DNA of 44,519 nt from Bacillus subtilis subsp. subtilis (GCA_021733645.1 JAHREJ010000038.1:1-44519), one strand, 5' to 3'; shown: positions 22,218-31,898, counted from the first letter of the stretch. The notes: generated by a model not told the origin, from the letters alone. Numbers and translations are program-made.

Positions 22218-22548
22218 CGATGTGGGCGACCGGGCAGCCGGGCATGGCCCGGCGCTACCGCCGCTGCGGTCATTGCGATGCGTTACCGGACGTGGGCGCC
22301 GTATCGGCCGTCGATTGGGATGCGACCCTGCCAAGCGAATCGACGCGCTCCCCCCGCCAGCGCCGAACACTGCCCGGCCACCTCACGCCACGGACAATCG
22401 AAGCGCCGCAGTTGACGTATGCGACCACCGCCCCACCCCGCGACACCCCGGCGCAGGTGCACATCCGGCCCAACCAGCGGACAATGGCCGGGTTCGCGCC
22501 GGCCACGTGCCGCGCGCCGCTTTCCGTCTACGCTTCCAGGATTCCCCC
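22218..22548. other. Intergenic region before roxA-like gene
   Basis: About 330 bp. It contains a REP palindrome at its left end (22232-22258). The rest should hold a promoter, but I cannot place convincing boxes; TTGACG at about 22412 has no matching -10. Confidence 0.5.
22232..22258 (-). repeat. SMAG-type REP palindrome
   Basis: Minus-strand GTAG head (22258-22255) followed by a GCCGGGC-type stem around a short loop and GCTGCCC. It lies just after the purB terminator. Confidence 0.75.
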
Positions 22549-23970
22549 ATGGCTGCCCGCAAGACCAAGACCCCCGTCATCGAAATCCAGGCCCGTCCGG
22601 GCCTCCCGCTCGGCATGCCCGCCGCAGTGTTCCTGCGCGACTACTGGCAGAAGCGCCCGCTGCTGATCCGTGGCGCCTTCCCGGATTTTGAAACCCCCGT
22701 CCAGCCTGAAGACCTCGCCGGCCTGGCCTGCGAAGAAACCGCGCTGTCGCGCCTGATCACCCATGACCGCGCCACCGACGGCTGGAGTGTGCGCACCGGC
22801 CCGTTCCAGGAAGAGGAATTCCCCGGCATGCCCGACCACGACTGGACCCTGCTGGTCCAGGACGTGGACAAATGGGATGCCGACGTGCGCGCCCTGATCA
22901 GCCAGTTCAACTTCCTGCCGCGCTGGCGCATGGACGATGTGATGATCAGCTTCGCCGCCACCGGCGGCTCGGTCGGCGCCCACGTCGACCAGTACGACGT
23001 GTTCCTGCTGCAGGCCTACGGCCACCGCCGCTGGGAAATCGATGCCAGCGAATCGATCAAGGGCAAGCGCCCGCCGCTGGACTTCCGCGACGACGTCGAG
23101 CTCAAGCTCCTGCGCCGCTTCAAGCCCACCCACGACTGGGTGCTGGAACCGGGCGACATGCTGTACCTGCCGCCCAACGTGCCGCACAACGGCGTGGCCC
23201 AGGACCCCTGCCTGACCTTCTCCTTCGGCATGCGCGCGCCGGCCTCGGCCGAACTGATCAGCGATTACCTGGACACCCTGATCGAGGGCGCCGACGAGTC
23301 GATCCGCTACCAGGACCCGGACCTGACGCTGCCCGAAGATCCCAATGAAATCGACGTGGTGGCGATGAACCGCGTGGTCGCCGCGCTCAATGCCATCCGC
23401 ATGAACGACCCGGACACGCTGGGCGACTGGTTTGGCCGCTTCATCACCACCTACCGCGCCGCGGGCGAGGTGATGGCCGGTGGCGATCCGGTACCGCGCG
23501 AAGAGATCGAAGCGGCGCTGTCGGCCGGGCTGGACCTGCAGCGCCACCCGTGGGCGCGCATGGCCTGGCGGCGGGCCAAGCGCGGCGCCAGCCTCTACTG
23601 CAGCGGCCTGGCGTTCGCCCTGCCGGTCAAGGATGCACAACTGCTGGCGGCCACCGAACAGCTCGGCGATGCGCTCTACCAGAAGCTCTCGGCCAAGGGC
23701 CGCGACGCCGTGCAGGCACTGGTCGCCGGCGGCCACTACCAGCTGTTCGATGCCAGCGCCTTCGAAGACGATTTCGATGACGAAGACGACGATGAGCTGG
23801 ACGACAGCGTCGATGGCGACGACGTCGTCGACGGCACCGACAGCATCGAGATCCGGCACGACGCCACTGTCCAGGCCGACGTACATGAAGTGACCATCCA
23901 CGAAGACGGCATCGAAGTCATTGTCGATTTCGACGACAGCGACGACCAGGACGACGGCAAACCTGCCTGA
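22549..23970 (+). CDS. JmjC-like cupin, ribosomal oxygenase RoxA/YcfD family, with acidic tail
   Basis: 473 residues. Fe(II)/2-oxoglutarate oxygenase; E. coli YcfD hydroxylates an arginine of ribosomal protein L16. The metal triad is visible as His145 and Asp147 (GAHVDQYDVF) and His213 (VPHNG). The winged-helix C-terminal part extends to about residue 400. From residue 405 on there is a strongly acidic tail (FEDDFDDEDDDELDD and more) that makes it about 100 residues longer than YcfD. I chose the ATG at 22549 because it starts the conserved domain and follows an AGG-containing site; the frame upstream runs through a REP. The next gene follows 2 bp on. Confidence 0.92.
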   Translation: MAARKTKTPVIEIQARPGLPLGMPAAVFLRDYWQKRPLLIRGAFPDFETPVQPEDLAGLACEETALSRLITHDRATDGWSVRTGPFQEEEFPGMPDHDWTLLVQDVDKWDADVRALISQFNFLPRWRMDDVMISFAATGGSVGAHVDQYDVFLLQAYGHRRWEIDASESIKGKRPPLDFRDDVELKLLRRFKPTHDWVLEPGDMLYLPPNVPHNGVAQDPCLTFSFGMRAPASAELISDYLDTLIEGADESIRYQDPDLTLPEDPNEIDVVAMNRVVAALNAIRMNDPDTLGDWFGRFITTYRAAGEVMAGGDPVPREEIEAALSAGLDLQRHPWARMAWRRAKRGASLYCSGLAFALPVKDAQLLAATEQLGDALYQKLSAKGRDAVQALVAGGHYQLFDASAFEDDFDDEDDDELDDSVDGDDVVDGTDSIEIRHDATVQADVHEVTIHEDGIEVIVDFDDSDDQDDGKPA

Positions 23971-23972
23971 GC

Positions 23973-24878
23973 ATGAGCGCCCGCTTCCAGGTTGACCGGG
24001 TGGACTACCCGGCGCAGCGCGAGGCGCTGCACCGGGTGCGCCAGCGCGTGTTCGTGGATGAGCAGCAGGTGCCGGCCGCGCTGGAAACCGACGCGCTGGA
24101 TCCACTCAGCACCCACGTACTGGCCCGTAGCCGCGATGGCGACCCCATCGGTGCCGGCCGGCTCACCCCGGACGGCCGGATCGGCCGCATGGCGGTGCTG
24201 GCCGACTGGCGCGGGCACGGCGTCGGGGAGGCGCTGCTGCTGGCGCTGCTCGATGCCGCGCGCAGCCAGGGCTGGCGTGAGGTCAGCCTGCACGCCCAAC
24301 TGCCGGCCCGGGTGTTCTATGCCCGGCAGGGCTTCCTGCCCGATGGTGAGGTGTTCGAAGAGGCCGGCATCGCCCACCAGTCCATGCGCCGGGTGCTGGA
24401 CGGTGCGGTCGGCATCGACAGCGCCGACCAGGCCGTGGCGATCACCACCGCCCTGGTCCATCGCGCGCGCCGCCAGCTCTGGGTGCACAGCCGCCTGCTC
24501 GACCCCGGCCTGCTGGACGCCCCGCCGGTGCTGGAGGCGTTGCGCCGTTTCGGCACCGCCCGCCATGACAAGCAGGCCTGGCTGATCGTGCACGACGCCC
24601 AGGCCATCGCCCAGGCCGGCTCGCCCCTGCTGGGCCTGCTGCAGCGCCTGCCCAGCGTGTTCCGGATCCGCCAGGTCAGCGACCCCATCGACCGCGCCGC
24701 CGCCTCGGCGTGCCTGCTCAACGATGCAGGCGACTACTACTTTCGTCTGAGCGGACACCGATTCGACGGCGAAGCCGGGCTCGCGCTGCCAGCACGTTCG
24801 CGACCGTTGCAGGACGGTTTGCAGCGCGTATGGGAACGTTCGCGTGAATGCAGCGAACTGCGCGCCATCGGCCTGTAG
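23973..24878 (+). CDS. GNAT acetyltransferase (ElaA-like) fused to a second, PLD-like domain
   Basis: 301 residues. Residues 1-140 are a GNAT fold with the ElaA-like VRQRVFVDEQQVP and the acetyl-CoA loop WRGHGVGEALL. Residues about 150-290 are a second domain (LVHRARRQLWVHSRLLDPGLLD and onward) resembling a single phospholipase-D-like half without an obvious HKD motif; such a DUF7931-like partner is seen in this lineage, as far as I recall. The substrate is unknown. It starts 2 bp after the oxygenase stop, so the two are probably cotranslated, which hints at a shared role in modifying translation components. That hint is inference. Confidence 0.85.
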   Translation: MSARFQVDRVDYPAQREALHRVRQRVFVDEQQVPAALETDALDPLSTHVLARSRDGDPIGAGRLTPDGRIGRMAVLADWRGHGVGEALLLALLDAARSQGWREVSLHAQLPARVFYARQGFLPDGEVFEEAGIAHQSMRRVLDGAVGIDSADQAVAITTALVHRARRQLWVHSRLLDPGLLDAPPVLEALRRFGTARHDKQAWLIVHDAQAIAQAGSPLLGLLQRLPSVFRIRQVSDPIDRAAASACLLNDAGDYYFRLSGHRFDGEAGLALPARSRPLQDGLQRVWERSRECSELRAIGL

Positions 24879-25062
24879 CTCACGCCACGGGCTCGAACCT
24901 GTCTGGGAATGACACCGCAGGCCTGCCACGGCCGCCGCGATGCCCCTTCCTGTCCCGATGGGGGTACAATTTGGGGAGTTAGATACCGCCCGCGCAGGGC
25001 TATTCACTTTTCCCTGCCGGATCATCGAAGCCTTACCCCACAAGCGAATCCGACCCTCCATC
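24879..25062 (+). promoter_or_regulatory. sucA-sucB-lpdA promoter region
   Basis: This 184-bp gap holds a good -10 box TACAAT at 24965-24970, about 93 bp before the sucA start, but no clear -35. That suggests an activator or an extended contact. No ribosome site is evident before the GTG. Confidence 0.5.
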
Positions 25063-27894
25063 GTGGACAATCTACTGAAGCAGTTTGCGCAGTCTTCGCA
25101 GCTCGCCGGCGGCAACGCCTCCTATATCGAGGATCTGTACGAGCAGTACCTCGTTTCTCCGGACAGTGTCGATCCCAAATGGAAGACCTACTTCGACGGC
25201 TTCAAGGGCCGCGAAGCCGGTGACATTCCGCACTCGGCCGTCATCGCCCACATCACCGACGCTGCCAGGAACGCTGCCAACAGCGGGACGGCCACCGGTG
25301 CCGGCGACGAGCGCGAGCGCAATGTCGGCCGTCTGATCACCGCCTACCGTTCGCGCGGCCACCTCGGTGCCCGCCTGGACCCGCTGGGCCTGACCCCGCC
25401 GACCAACCCGCCGGACCTGGGGCTGCCGTTCCACAGCCTGTCCGAAAGCGACCTGGGCAGCGAGTTCAGCACCGGCGGCGTCGGTGGCCAGCCGCGCATG
25501 AAACTGCGTGACCTGCTGGAGCGCCTGAAGAAGACCTACACCGGCTCGATCGGTGCGGAATTCATGCATATCTCCGAGGTCGAGCAGCGCCAGTGGCTGT
25601 ACCAGCGCCTGGAAACGGCCGGTGGCAACTACAACCTGGACGCCGACACCCAGCGCCGCACCCTGGAACGCCTCACCGCGGCCGAGGGTCTGGAGCGCTA
25701 CCTGCACACCAAGTACGTCGGCCAGAAGCGCTTCTCGCTGGAAGGCGGCGATGCACTGATCCCGATGATGGACACCATCATCCGTGACGCCGGCAAGGAT
25801 GGCGTCAAGGACGTGGTGATCGGCATGGCCCACCGCGGCCGCCTGAACGTGCTGGTCAACACGCTGGGCAAGAGCCCGCGCAAGCTGTTCGACGAATTCG
25901 AAGGCAAGTTCGAGCACGACGAGCACGCCTCGGCCGGCGATGTGAAGTACCACATGGGTTTCTCGGCCGACGTGTCCACCCCCGGTGGCGCGGTGCATCT
26001 GGCGCTGGCGTTCAACCCGTCGCACCTGGAAATCGCCGACCCGGTCGTGGCCGGCTCGGTGCGTTCGCGCCAGGAACGCCGTGGCGATACCGCCCGCCGG
26101 CAGGTGATGCCGATCCTCATCCACGGCGACGCGGCCTTCTCCGGCCAGGGCGTGGTCATGGAACTGTTCCAGATGTCCCAGGCCCGCGGCTTCGCCGTCG
26201 GTGGCACGGTGCACATCGTGGTCAACAACCAGGTCGGTTTCACTACCTCCAACCCGCTGGATACGCGCTCCACGCGCTATGCCACCGACGTGGCCAAGAT
26301 GATCGCCGCCCCGGTGCTGCACGTGAACGGTGACGATCCCGAAGCGGTGGTGTTCGCCGCGCAGCTGGCCTTCGAGTTCCGCCAGAAGTTCGCCAAGGAC
26401 GTGGTCATCGATCTGATGTGCTACCGCCGTTGGGGCCACAACGAGGCCGACGAACCGGCGATCACCCAGCCGCTGATGTACCAGGTGATCCGCAAGCACC
26501 AGACCACCCGCGAGCTGTACGCGGCCAAGCTGGAAGGCACCGGCGTGATTCCGGCCGACGCCGGCAAGGCGCTGGTGGATGCGTACCGCAACAAGCTTGA
26601 TGCCGGTGAAGTGACCACCGAGCTGGCTGCGGTCGAAAAGACCCCGGCCACCAGCCGCATGTACGTGGATTGGCCCAAACTGCTCAACGGCAAGCTGTCC
26701 GATGCCATCTCCACCGCGGTGGGCATGGACAAGGTCAAGCAGCTGGCGCAGCTGATCAACACCGTGCCTGAAGGCGTGGAACTGCATTCGCGCGTGGCCA
26801 AGGTGTACGACGACCGTCGCAGGATGGCCGCCGGCGAGATTCCGGGCGACTGGGGCTTTGCCGAAAACCTGGCCTATGCCACCGTGCTGGACGAAGGCAA
26901 CAGCCTGCGCCTGGTCGGCCAGGACGTCGGCCGCGGTACGTTCACCCACCGCCACGCGATCCTGCACGACCAGAAGACCGACAACTACTACCTGCCGCTG
27001 CGCCAGCTGGTGGAGTCGCCGGAACAGGCCACCATCATCGATTCGCTGCTCAGCGAAGAAGCGGTGATGGCCTATGAGTACGGCTTCTCCACCACCGATC
27101 CGAACACCCTGTGCATCTGGGAAGGCCAGTTCGGCGATTTCGCCAACGGCGCCCAGGTGGTGATCGATCAGTTCATCGCTGCCGGCGAAGCCAAGTGGGG
27201 CCGCATCACCGGCCTGACCCTGCTGCTGCCGCACGGTTATGAAGGGCAAGGCCCGGAACACAGCTCGGCGCGCCTGGAGCGCTTCCTGCAGCTGTGTGCG
27301 CTGGAAAACATGCTGGTGTGCGTGCCGTCGACCCCGGCGCAGGCCTACCACATGCTGCGCCGCCAGATGCGCATGACCACCCGCAAGCCGCTGATTGTGA
27401 TGTCGCCCAAGTCGCTGCTGCGCCACAAGCTGGCCGTGTCCAGCCTGGAAGAATTGGCCGATGGCCAGTTCCAGCACCTGATCGGCGATGCCAAGGCGGA
27501 GGCCAAGAAGGTCAAGCGCGTGGTGTTGTGCTCGGGCAAGGTCTACTACGACCTGCTCGAAGACCAGACCAAGCGGGGCCAGGACGATGTGGCCATCATC
27601 CGCGTTGAACAGCTGTATCCGTTCCCGCGCGCGTTGCTGGCAGCCGAGCTGAAGAAGTACGGCAAGGCAACCGATGTGGTGTGGACGCAGGAAGAACCGC
27701 AGAACCAGGGGGCGTGGTACCAGATCCGCCACCACCTGCAGTTCTGCCTGGCCGATGGCCAGAACCTGCACTACGCCGGTCGCGCCCGTTCGGCATCGCC
27801 GGCCGCTGGACACATGGCTGACCACATCATCGAACAGCAGAAGCTGGTCGCCGATGCGCTGGTCAACCCGTTCAACGACACGTTCGCCGAATAA
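25063..27894 (+). CDS. sucA: 2-oxoglutarate dehydrogenase E1 component
   Basis: 943 residues. Thiamine-diphosphate enzyme that decarboxylates 2-oxoglutarate and transfers the succinyl group to the lipoyl arm of SucB. The N terminus DNLLKQFAQSSQLAGGNASYIEDLYEQYL is the E2/E3-binding region. MAHRGRLNVL, HGDAAFSGQGVV and NEADEPAITQP are active-site motifs. I chose the GTG at 25063: it begins the conserved N terminus, while the frame upstream includes the promoter. There is no obvious Shine-Dalgarno sequence. sucB follows 42 bp on. Confidence 0.95.
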   Translation: MDNLLKQFAQSSQLAGGNASYIEDLYEQYLVSPDSVDPKWKTYFDGFKGREAGDIPHSAVIAHITDAARNAANSGTATGAGDERERNVGRLITAYRSRGHLGARLDPLGLTPPTNPPDLGLPFHSLSESDLGSEFSTGGVGGQPRMKLRDLLERLKKTYTGSIGAEFMHISEVEQRQWLYQRLETAGGNYNLDADTQRRTLERLTAAEGLERYLHTKYVGQKRFSLEGGDALIPMMDTIIRDAGKDGVKDVVIGMAHRGRLNVLVNTLGKSPRKLFDEFEGKFEHDEHASAGDVKYHMGFSADVSTPGGAVHLALAFNPSHLEIADPVVAGSVRSRQERRGDTARRQVMPILIHGDAAFSGQGVVMELFQMSQARGFAVGGTVHIVVNNQVGFTTSNPLDTRSTRYATDVAKMIAAPVLHVNGDDPEAVVFAAQLAFEFRQKFAKDVVIDLMCYRRWGHNEADEPAITQPLMYQVIRKHQTTRELYAAKLEGTGVIPADAGKALVDAYRNKLDAGEVTTELAAVEKTPATSRMYVDWPKLLNGKLSDAISTAVGMDKVKQLAQLINTVPEGVELHSRVAKVYDDRRRMAAGEIPGDWGFAENLAYATVLDEGNSLRLVGQDVGRGTFTHRHAILHDQKTDNYYLPLRQLVESPEQATIIDSLLSEEAVMAYEYGFSTTDPNTLCIWEGQFGDFANGAQVVIDQFIAAGEAKWGRITGLTLLLPHGYEGQGPEHSSARLERFLQLCALENMLVCVPSTPAQAYHMLRRQMRMTTRKPLIVMSPKSLLRHKLAVSSLEELADGQFQHLIGDAKAEAKKVKRVVLCSGKVYYDLLEDQTKRGQDDVAIIRVEQLYPFPRALLAAELKKYGKATDVVWTQEEPQNQGAWYQIRHHLQFCLADGQNLHYAGRARSASPAAGHMADHIIEQQKLVADALVNPFNDTFAE

Positions 27895-27936
27895 CCTCCC
27901 CCTCATTCTAGAAAAGACAAACCAGGAAGCTCCCGC

Positions 27937-29139
27937 ATGGCCACCGAAGTCAAAGCCCCGGTACTGCCCGAATCCGTCGCCGACGGCACCATCGCCACCT
28001 GGCACAAGAAGGTCGGCGATGCCGTCAAGCGCGATGAAAACCTGCTTGATCTGGAAACCGACAAGGTCGTCCTGGAAGTGCCGTCGCCGGTTGATGGCGT
28101 GCTGAAGGAAATCAAGTTCGAGGTGGGCGCCACCGTGACCTCCAGCCAGGTCGTGGCCATCATCGAAGAAGGTGCCGTGGCCGCTGCCCCGGCCCCGGCC
28201 GCCGAAGAAAAGAAGGCTGACGCCGCACCGGCCGCTGCAGCCGCGCCGGCCGCTGCTGCTGCCCCGGCGCCGGCCGCCAAGTCCGCCGCCGACGGCCTGC
28301 CCCCGGGCGCCCGCTTCTCGGCCATCACCGAAGGCGTGAACCCGGCCGACGTGTCCGGCACCGGCCGTCATGGCGCGGTGACCAAGGAAGACATCGTCAA
28401 CTTCGCCCGCAATGGCGGCGCCGGCAAGGCCGGTGGTGCACGCCCGGAAGAGCGCGTGCCGATGACCCGCATCCGCAAGCGCATCGCCGAGCGCCTGATG
28501 CAGTCCAAGAACAGCACGGCCATGCTGACCACCTTCAACGAAGTCGACCTGTCCAAGGTGTCGGCCGCGCGCAAGGATCTGCAGGACGAGTTCGTCAAGG
28601 CCCACGGCATCAAGCTGGGCTTCATGAGCTTCTTCGTGAAGGCCGCTGCCAATGCGCTGCAGCGCTTCCCGCTGGTCAACGCTTCCATCGATGGCGACGA
28701 TGTCATCTACCACGGCTACTCGGACATCTCCATCGCCGTGTCGACCGAGAAGGGTCTGGTGACCCCGGTGTTGCGCAACGTCGAGCGCATGTCGTTTGCC
28801 GACATCGAGAAGACCATCGCCGACTACGCCAAGAAGGCCCGTGACGGCAAGCTGAGCCTGGAAGAACTGCAGGGCGGCACCTTCACCGTGACCAACGGCG
28901 GCACCTTCGGCTCGCTGCTGTCCACCCCGATCATCAACCCGCCGCAGAGCGCCATCCTGGGCATGCATGCCATCAAGGAACGTCCGATCGCCCAGAACGG
29001 CCAGGTCGTGATCGCGCCGATGATGTACCTGGCGCTGTCCTACGACCATCGCATCATCGATGGCAAGGACTCGGTCCAGTTCCTGGTGGACATCAAGAAC
29101 CAGCTGGAAAACCCGGGCCGCATGCTGTTCGGCCTGTAA
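27937..29139 (+). CDS. sucB: Dihydrolipoyl succinyltransferase (E2)
   Basis: 400 residues. Core of the 2-oxoglutarate dehydrogenase complex; it moves the succinyl group from lipoate to CoA. One lipoyl domain (1-75) has the lipoylated Lys43 in ETDKVVLEV. An Ala/Pro-rich swinging linker (about 85-120) precedes the peripheral-subunit-binding domain (about 125-165). The catalytic domain ends with His371 in SYDHRIIDG. It lies between sucA and lpdA. A perfect hairpin follows its stop. Confidence 0.96.
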   Translation: MATEVKAPVLPESVADGTIATWHKKVGDAVKRDENLLDLETDKVVLEVPSPVDGVLKEIKFEVGATVTSSQVVAIIEEGAVAAAPAPAAEEKKADAAPAAAAAPAAAAAPAPAAKSAADGLPPGARFSAITEGVNPADVSGTGRHGAVTKEDIVNFARNGGAGKAGGARPEERVPMTRIRKRIAERLMQSKNSTAMLTTFNEVDLSKVSAARKDLQDEFVKAHGIKLGFMSFFVKAAANALQRFPLVNASIDGDDVIYHGYSDISIAVSTEKGLVTPVLRNVERMSFADIEKTIADYAKKARDGKLSLEELQGGTFTVTNGGTFGSLLSTPIINPPQSAILGMHAIKERPIAQNGQVVIAPMMYLALSYDHRIIDGKDSVQFLVDIKNQLENPGRMLFGL

Positions 29140-29148
29140 GACCTGCGA

Positions 29149-29175
29149 CCCCTCCGATGCGCCGCATCGGAGGGG
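29149..29175 (+). terminator. Intercistronic hairpin sucB-lpdA
   Basis: CCCCTCCGATGC and GCATCGGAGGGG form a perfect 12-bp stem with a 3-nt loop. Only TTCGTCGTT follows, so it is more likely a partial terminator or mRNA-stabilising element than a full stop. lpdA begins 96 bp later. Confidence 0.6.
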
Positions 29176-29271
29176 TTCGTCGTTCCGGGTGCGGCATCCC
29201 CGCCCCCTTCCCCGGCGCACGGCGCCACCGGCTTCGTGCTGAAGCTCGGGAAAGCATCAAGGACTTTTCAA

Positions 29272-30708
29272 ATGGCTGAACAATTCGACGTCGTCGTCAT
29301 CGGTGCCGGCCCGGCCGGTTACCACGCTGCCATCCGCGCTGCCCAGCTGGGCCTGAAGACCGCCTGCATCGACGCAGCGCTGGGCAAGGACGGCAAGCCG
29401 GCCCTGGGCGGCACCTGCCTGCGCGTGGGCTGCATCCCGTCCAAGGCGCTGCTCGACTCCTCGCGCCAGTTCTGGAACATGGGCCATCTCTTTGGCGACC
29501 ACGGCATCAGCTTCAAGGATGCCAAGATCGACGTCGAGGCGATGGTTGGCCGCAAGGACAAGATCGTCAAGCAGTTCACCGGCGGCATCGGCATGCTGTT
29601 CAAGGCCAACAAGGTTGCCGCCTACTACGGTTTCGGCGAACTGCAGCCGGGCAACGTGGTCAAGGTCACCCAGCATGACGGGGCCATCGTCGAGCTGAAG
29701 GGCACCAACGTGATCATCGCCGCCGGTTCGGACTCGATCGAACTGCCGTTCGCCAAGTTCGACGGCGACACCATCGTCGACAACGTCGGCGGCCTGGACT
29801 TCACCGAAGTCCCCGCCCGCCTGGCCGTGATCGGCGCCGGTGTGATCGGCCTGGAACTGGGCAGCGTGTGGAAGCGCCTGGGGTCGGAAGTGACCATCCT
29901 GGAAGCACTGCCGGAATTCCTGGCCGCCGCCGATACCGAAGTGGCCAAGGCCGCCGCCAAGGAATTCAAGAAGCAGGGCCTGGATATCCGCCTGAGTGCG
30001 AAGGTCTCCAAGGCCGAGGTGACCGGCAAGGGCAAGAAGAAGGAAGTGGCCCTGACCTACACCGACGCCGAAGGCGAAAAGAGCCTGATCGTGGACAAGC
30101 TGCTGGTGGCCGTTGGCCGTCGCGCCGCCACCAAGGGTCTGCTGGCCGAAGGTACCGGCGTCAAGATCAACGAACGCGGCCAGATCGAAGTGGACGACCA
30201 TTGCCACACCGGCGTGGACGGCGTGTGGGCGGTTGGTGACTGCGTGCGCGGCCCGATGCTGGCGCACAAGGGCTTCGAGGAAGGCATCGCGGTGGCCGAA
30301 CTGATCGCCGGCCTGCCGGGCCACGTCAACTTCGACACCATTCCGTGGGTCATCTACACCGAGCCGGAGCTGGCCTGGGTGGGCAAGACCGAGCAGCAGC
30401 TGAAGGCCGAAGGCATTCCGTACAAGGCCGGCAGCTTCCCGTTCGCCGCCAACGGCCGCGCCGTGGCCATGATCGAGCCGGCCGGCTTCGTCAAGGTGCT
30501 GGCACACGCTGAAACCGACCGCGTGCTGGGCATGCACCTGGTGGGTGCCAACGTGTCCGAACTGGTCCACGAAGGCGTGCTGACCATGGAGTTCAACGGT
30601 TCCTCCGACGACCTGGCGCGCATCTGCCACGCCCACCCGTCGCTGTCCGAAGCGGTGCACGACGCGGCAATGGCCGTGAGCAAGCGTGCGATCCACAAGG
30701 CCAACTGA
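29272..30708 (+). CDS. lpdA: Dihydrolipoyl dehydrogenase (E3)
   Basis: 478 residues. FAD flavoprotein that reoxidises the dihydrolipoyl arm of SucB with NAD+. The FAD motif is VVIGAGPAGYHAA near the N terminus. The redox pair is Cys49-Cys54 in GGTCLRVGCIPSK. The NAD motif is VIGAGVIGLELGSV, and the C-terminal His-Glu pair lies in HAHPSLSEAVHDAA. I chose the ATG at 29272, with AAGGA upstream and a normal N terminus. Third gene of the complex operon, ended by a strong terminator. It could also serve pyruvate dehydrogenase or the E1 protein at 37073-39352. Confidence 0.96.
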   Translation: MAEQFDVVVIGAGPAGYHAAIRAAQLGLKTACIDAALGKDGKPALGGTCLRVGCIPSKALLDSSRQFWNMGHLFGDHGISFKDAKIDVEAMVGRKDKIVKQFTGGIGMLFKANKVAAYYGFGELQPGNVVKVTQHDGAIVELKGTNVIIAAGSDSIELPFAKFDGDTIVDNVGGLDFTEVPARLAVIGAGVIGLELGSVWKRLGSEVTILEALPEFLAAADTEVAKAAAKEFKKQGLDIRLSAKVSKAEVTGKGKKKEVALTYTDAEGEKSLIVDKLLVAVGRRAATKGLLAEGTGVKINERGQIEVDDHCHTGVDGVWAVGDCVRGPMLAHKGFEEGIAVAELIAGLPGHVNFDTIPWVIYTEPELAWVGKTEQQLKAEGIPYKAGSFPFAANGRAVAMIEPAGFVKVLAHAETDRVLGMHLVGANVSELVHEGVLTMEFNGSSDDLARICHAHPSLSEAVHDAAMAVSKRAIHKAN

Positions 30709-30730
30709 TCGGCCCCGTGACCGCGTAACG

Positions 30731-30757
30731 AAAAACCCCGCCGAGGCGGGGTTTTTT
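30731..30757. terminator. Bidirectional terminator after lpdA
   Basis: AAAAACCCCGCC, GAG loop, and GCGGGGTTTTTT. It lies between lpdA and the convergent DUF1963 gene. Confidence 0.94.
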
Positions 30758-30832
30758 GTGCCTGTTCACCCGGCGCTGCCGGCCGCTCGCGTTCGCCCCC
30801 ACCATCGCGCCGTCAGTGCCGGCGTGATTCCG

Positions 30833-31708
30833 TCAACAACACTGCAGCCCCACCCAGGTCTGCGACAGATCCCGCGCGGCCAGATCCTGCCGGCGGATCC
30901 AGGCGTACAGCATTCCCGAATCGCCCCACATCGCCTCGTCGTCCGAATCGAGCTGCAGCAACAGCGTCCAGTCGCCCACACCGGCCTCCAGCGCAGCGGC
31001 GCGGGGATCGCCGTACCCGCTCGGGTCGCCGCAATACAGGCCATGGGTGACCAGCTGCGCTTCCAATGCCATGTCACCCTGCACGTTGTGCGACCAGCCA
31101 CCCAGACTGTGCCGCTCGCCCGGCGTCGGGGAGCCCAGGTCGGCCACAGCATCCACCAGCGCGTCGTAGCCCTCCTCGGCCGCGTCGTCCCAGTCCAGTC
31201 CGGCGTCACGCAGCGCCTGCGCCACCTGCTCGCCCTCGGACGTGAACGAATGCGGCAGGCTCCAGGCCGGGTGAAATGCCAGCGCGGACGGCGCCAGCGC
31301 GACCTCGGCATCCGGCGCAGGCAGCCGCTGCAATTCGCCCGGCTCGAACAGCTGGATGCTATGCCCACTGAGATCGGCCGGGTCATAGCCCCACGGTTGT
31401 GTATCGGTGTCGTAGAAGAACGACAGCACGCCCTGTGCAGGCAGGTCCAGCCCGCACTGCAGACCCTGCAGGTCGGCCAGGTTGATCTGCAGCAGGAAGT
31501 CCAATGCCCTGCCCTTGTGGGTGGGCCACGCGAAGCCTGCGGGCACATCCGGCCCGCCGCCGATCCGTGATGCACCGATCGGTGCATCCGTCTCCGCCCG
31601 GCGGCTGAACCCCACGCGCGGCCGCAGCCACGGCAGCAGCGCACTGGCATGCCGGCCAAGCCCATGCGATGCGCACAGCGCGATGAACGCCTGTACCGGC
31701 AGCGTCAT
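30833..31708 (-). CDS. DUF1963 (YwqG-like) protein
   Basis: 291 residues. The family pattern is visible: SRIGGGPDVPAGFAWP near residue 50, LDFLLQINLADL, GVLSFFYD, and HSLGGWSHNVQGDM with DWTLLLQLDSDD near the C terminus. DUF1963 proteins are soluble and of unknown function; some occur in polymorphic-toxin contexts, but no toxin is seen here. The ATG at 31708 has GGGAGG 6 bases upstream. The longer frame upstream crosses a pair of REP palindromes and is not real. Confidence 0.85.
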   Translation of the reverse strand: MTLPVQAFIALCASHGLGRHASALLPWLRPRVGFSRRAETDAPIGASRIGGGPDVPAGFAWPTHKGRALDFLLQINLADLQGLQCGLDLPAQGVLSFFYDTDTQPWGYDPADLSGHSIQLFEPGELQRLPAPDAEVALAPSALAFHPAWSLPHSFTSEGEQVAQALRDAGLDWDDAAEEGYDALVDAVADLGSPTPGERHSLGGWSHNVQGDMALEAQLVTHGLYCGDPSGYGDPRAAALEAGVGDWTLLLQLDSDDEAMWGDSGMLYAWIRRQDLAARDLSQTWVGLQCC

Positions 31709-31764
31709 ATCCACCTCCCTGTCTGAAAGCAGCCACCAGTCTAGGCGCAGCACCGCCAAACCCG

Positions 31765-31791
31765 GTAGAGCCGACCGTTGGTCGGCTGCCC
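31765..31791 (+). repeat. SMAG REP palindrome, left half of an inverted pair
   Basis: GTAG head, then AGCCGACC/GGTCGGCT stem and GCCC. It matches in reverse the element at 31823-31849. Confidence 0.85.
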
Positions 31792-31822
31792 TTTCTGCCG
31801 GCACACGGGGAGCGGACAGGAA

Positions 31823-31849
31823 GGGCAGCCGACCAACGGTCGGCTCTAC
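31823..31849 (-). repeat. SMAG REP palindrome, right half of an inverted pair
   Basis: Exact reverse complement of the element at 31765-31791, 31 bp away. Dimeric inverted REPs are a known SMAG arrangement. Confidence 0.85.
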
Positions 31850-31898
31850 CGGCGTGTCGAGGCGCTGGCGAGCGACCGGCATCACCCGGATCTGCAGG

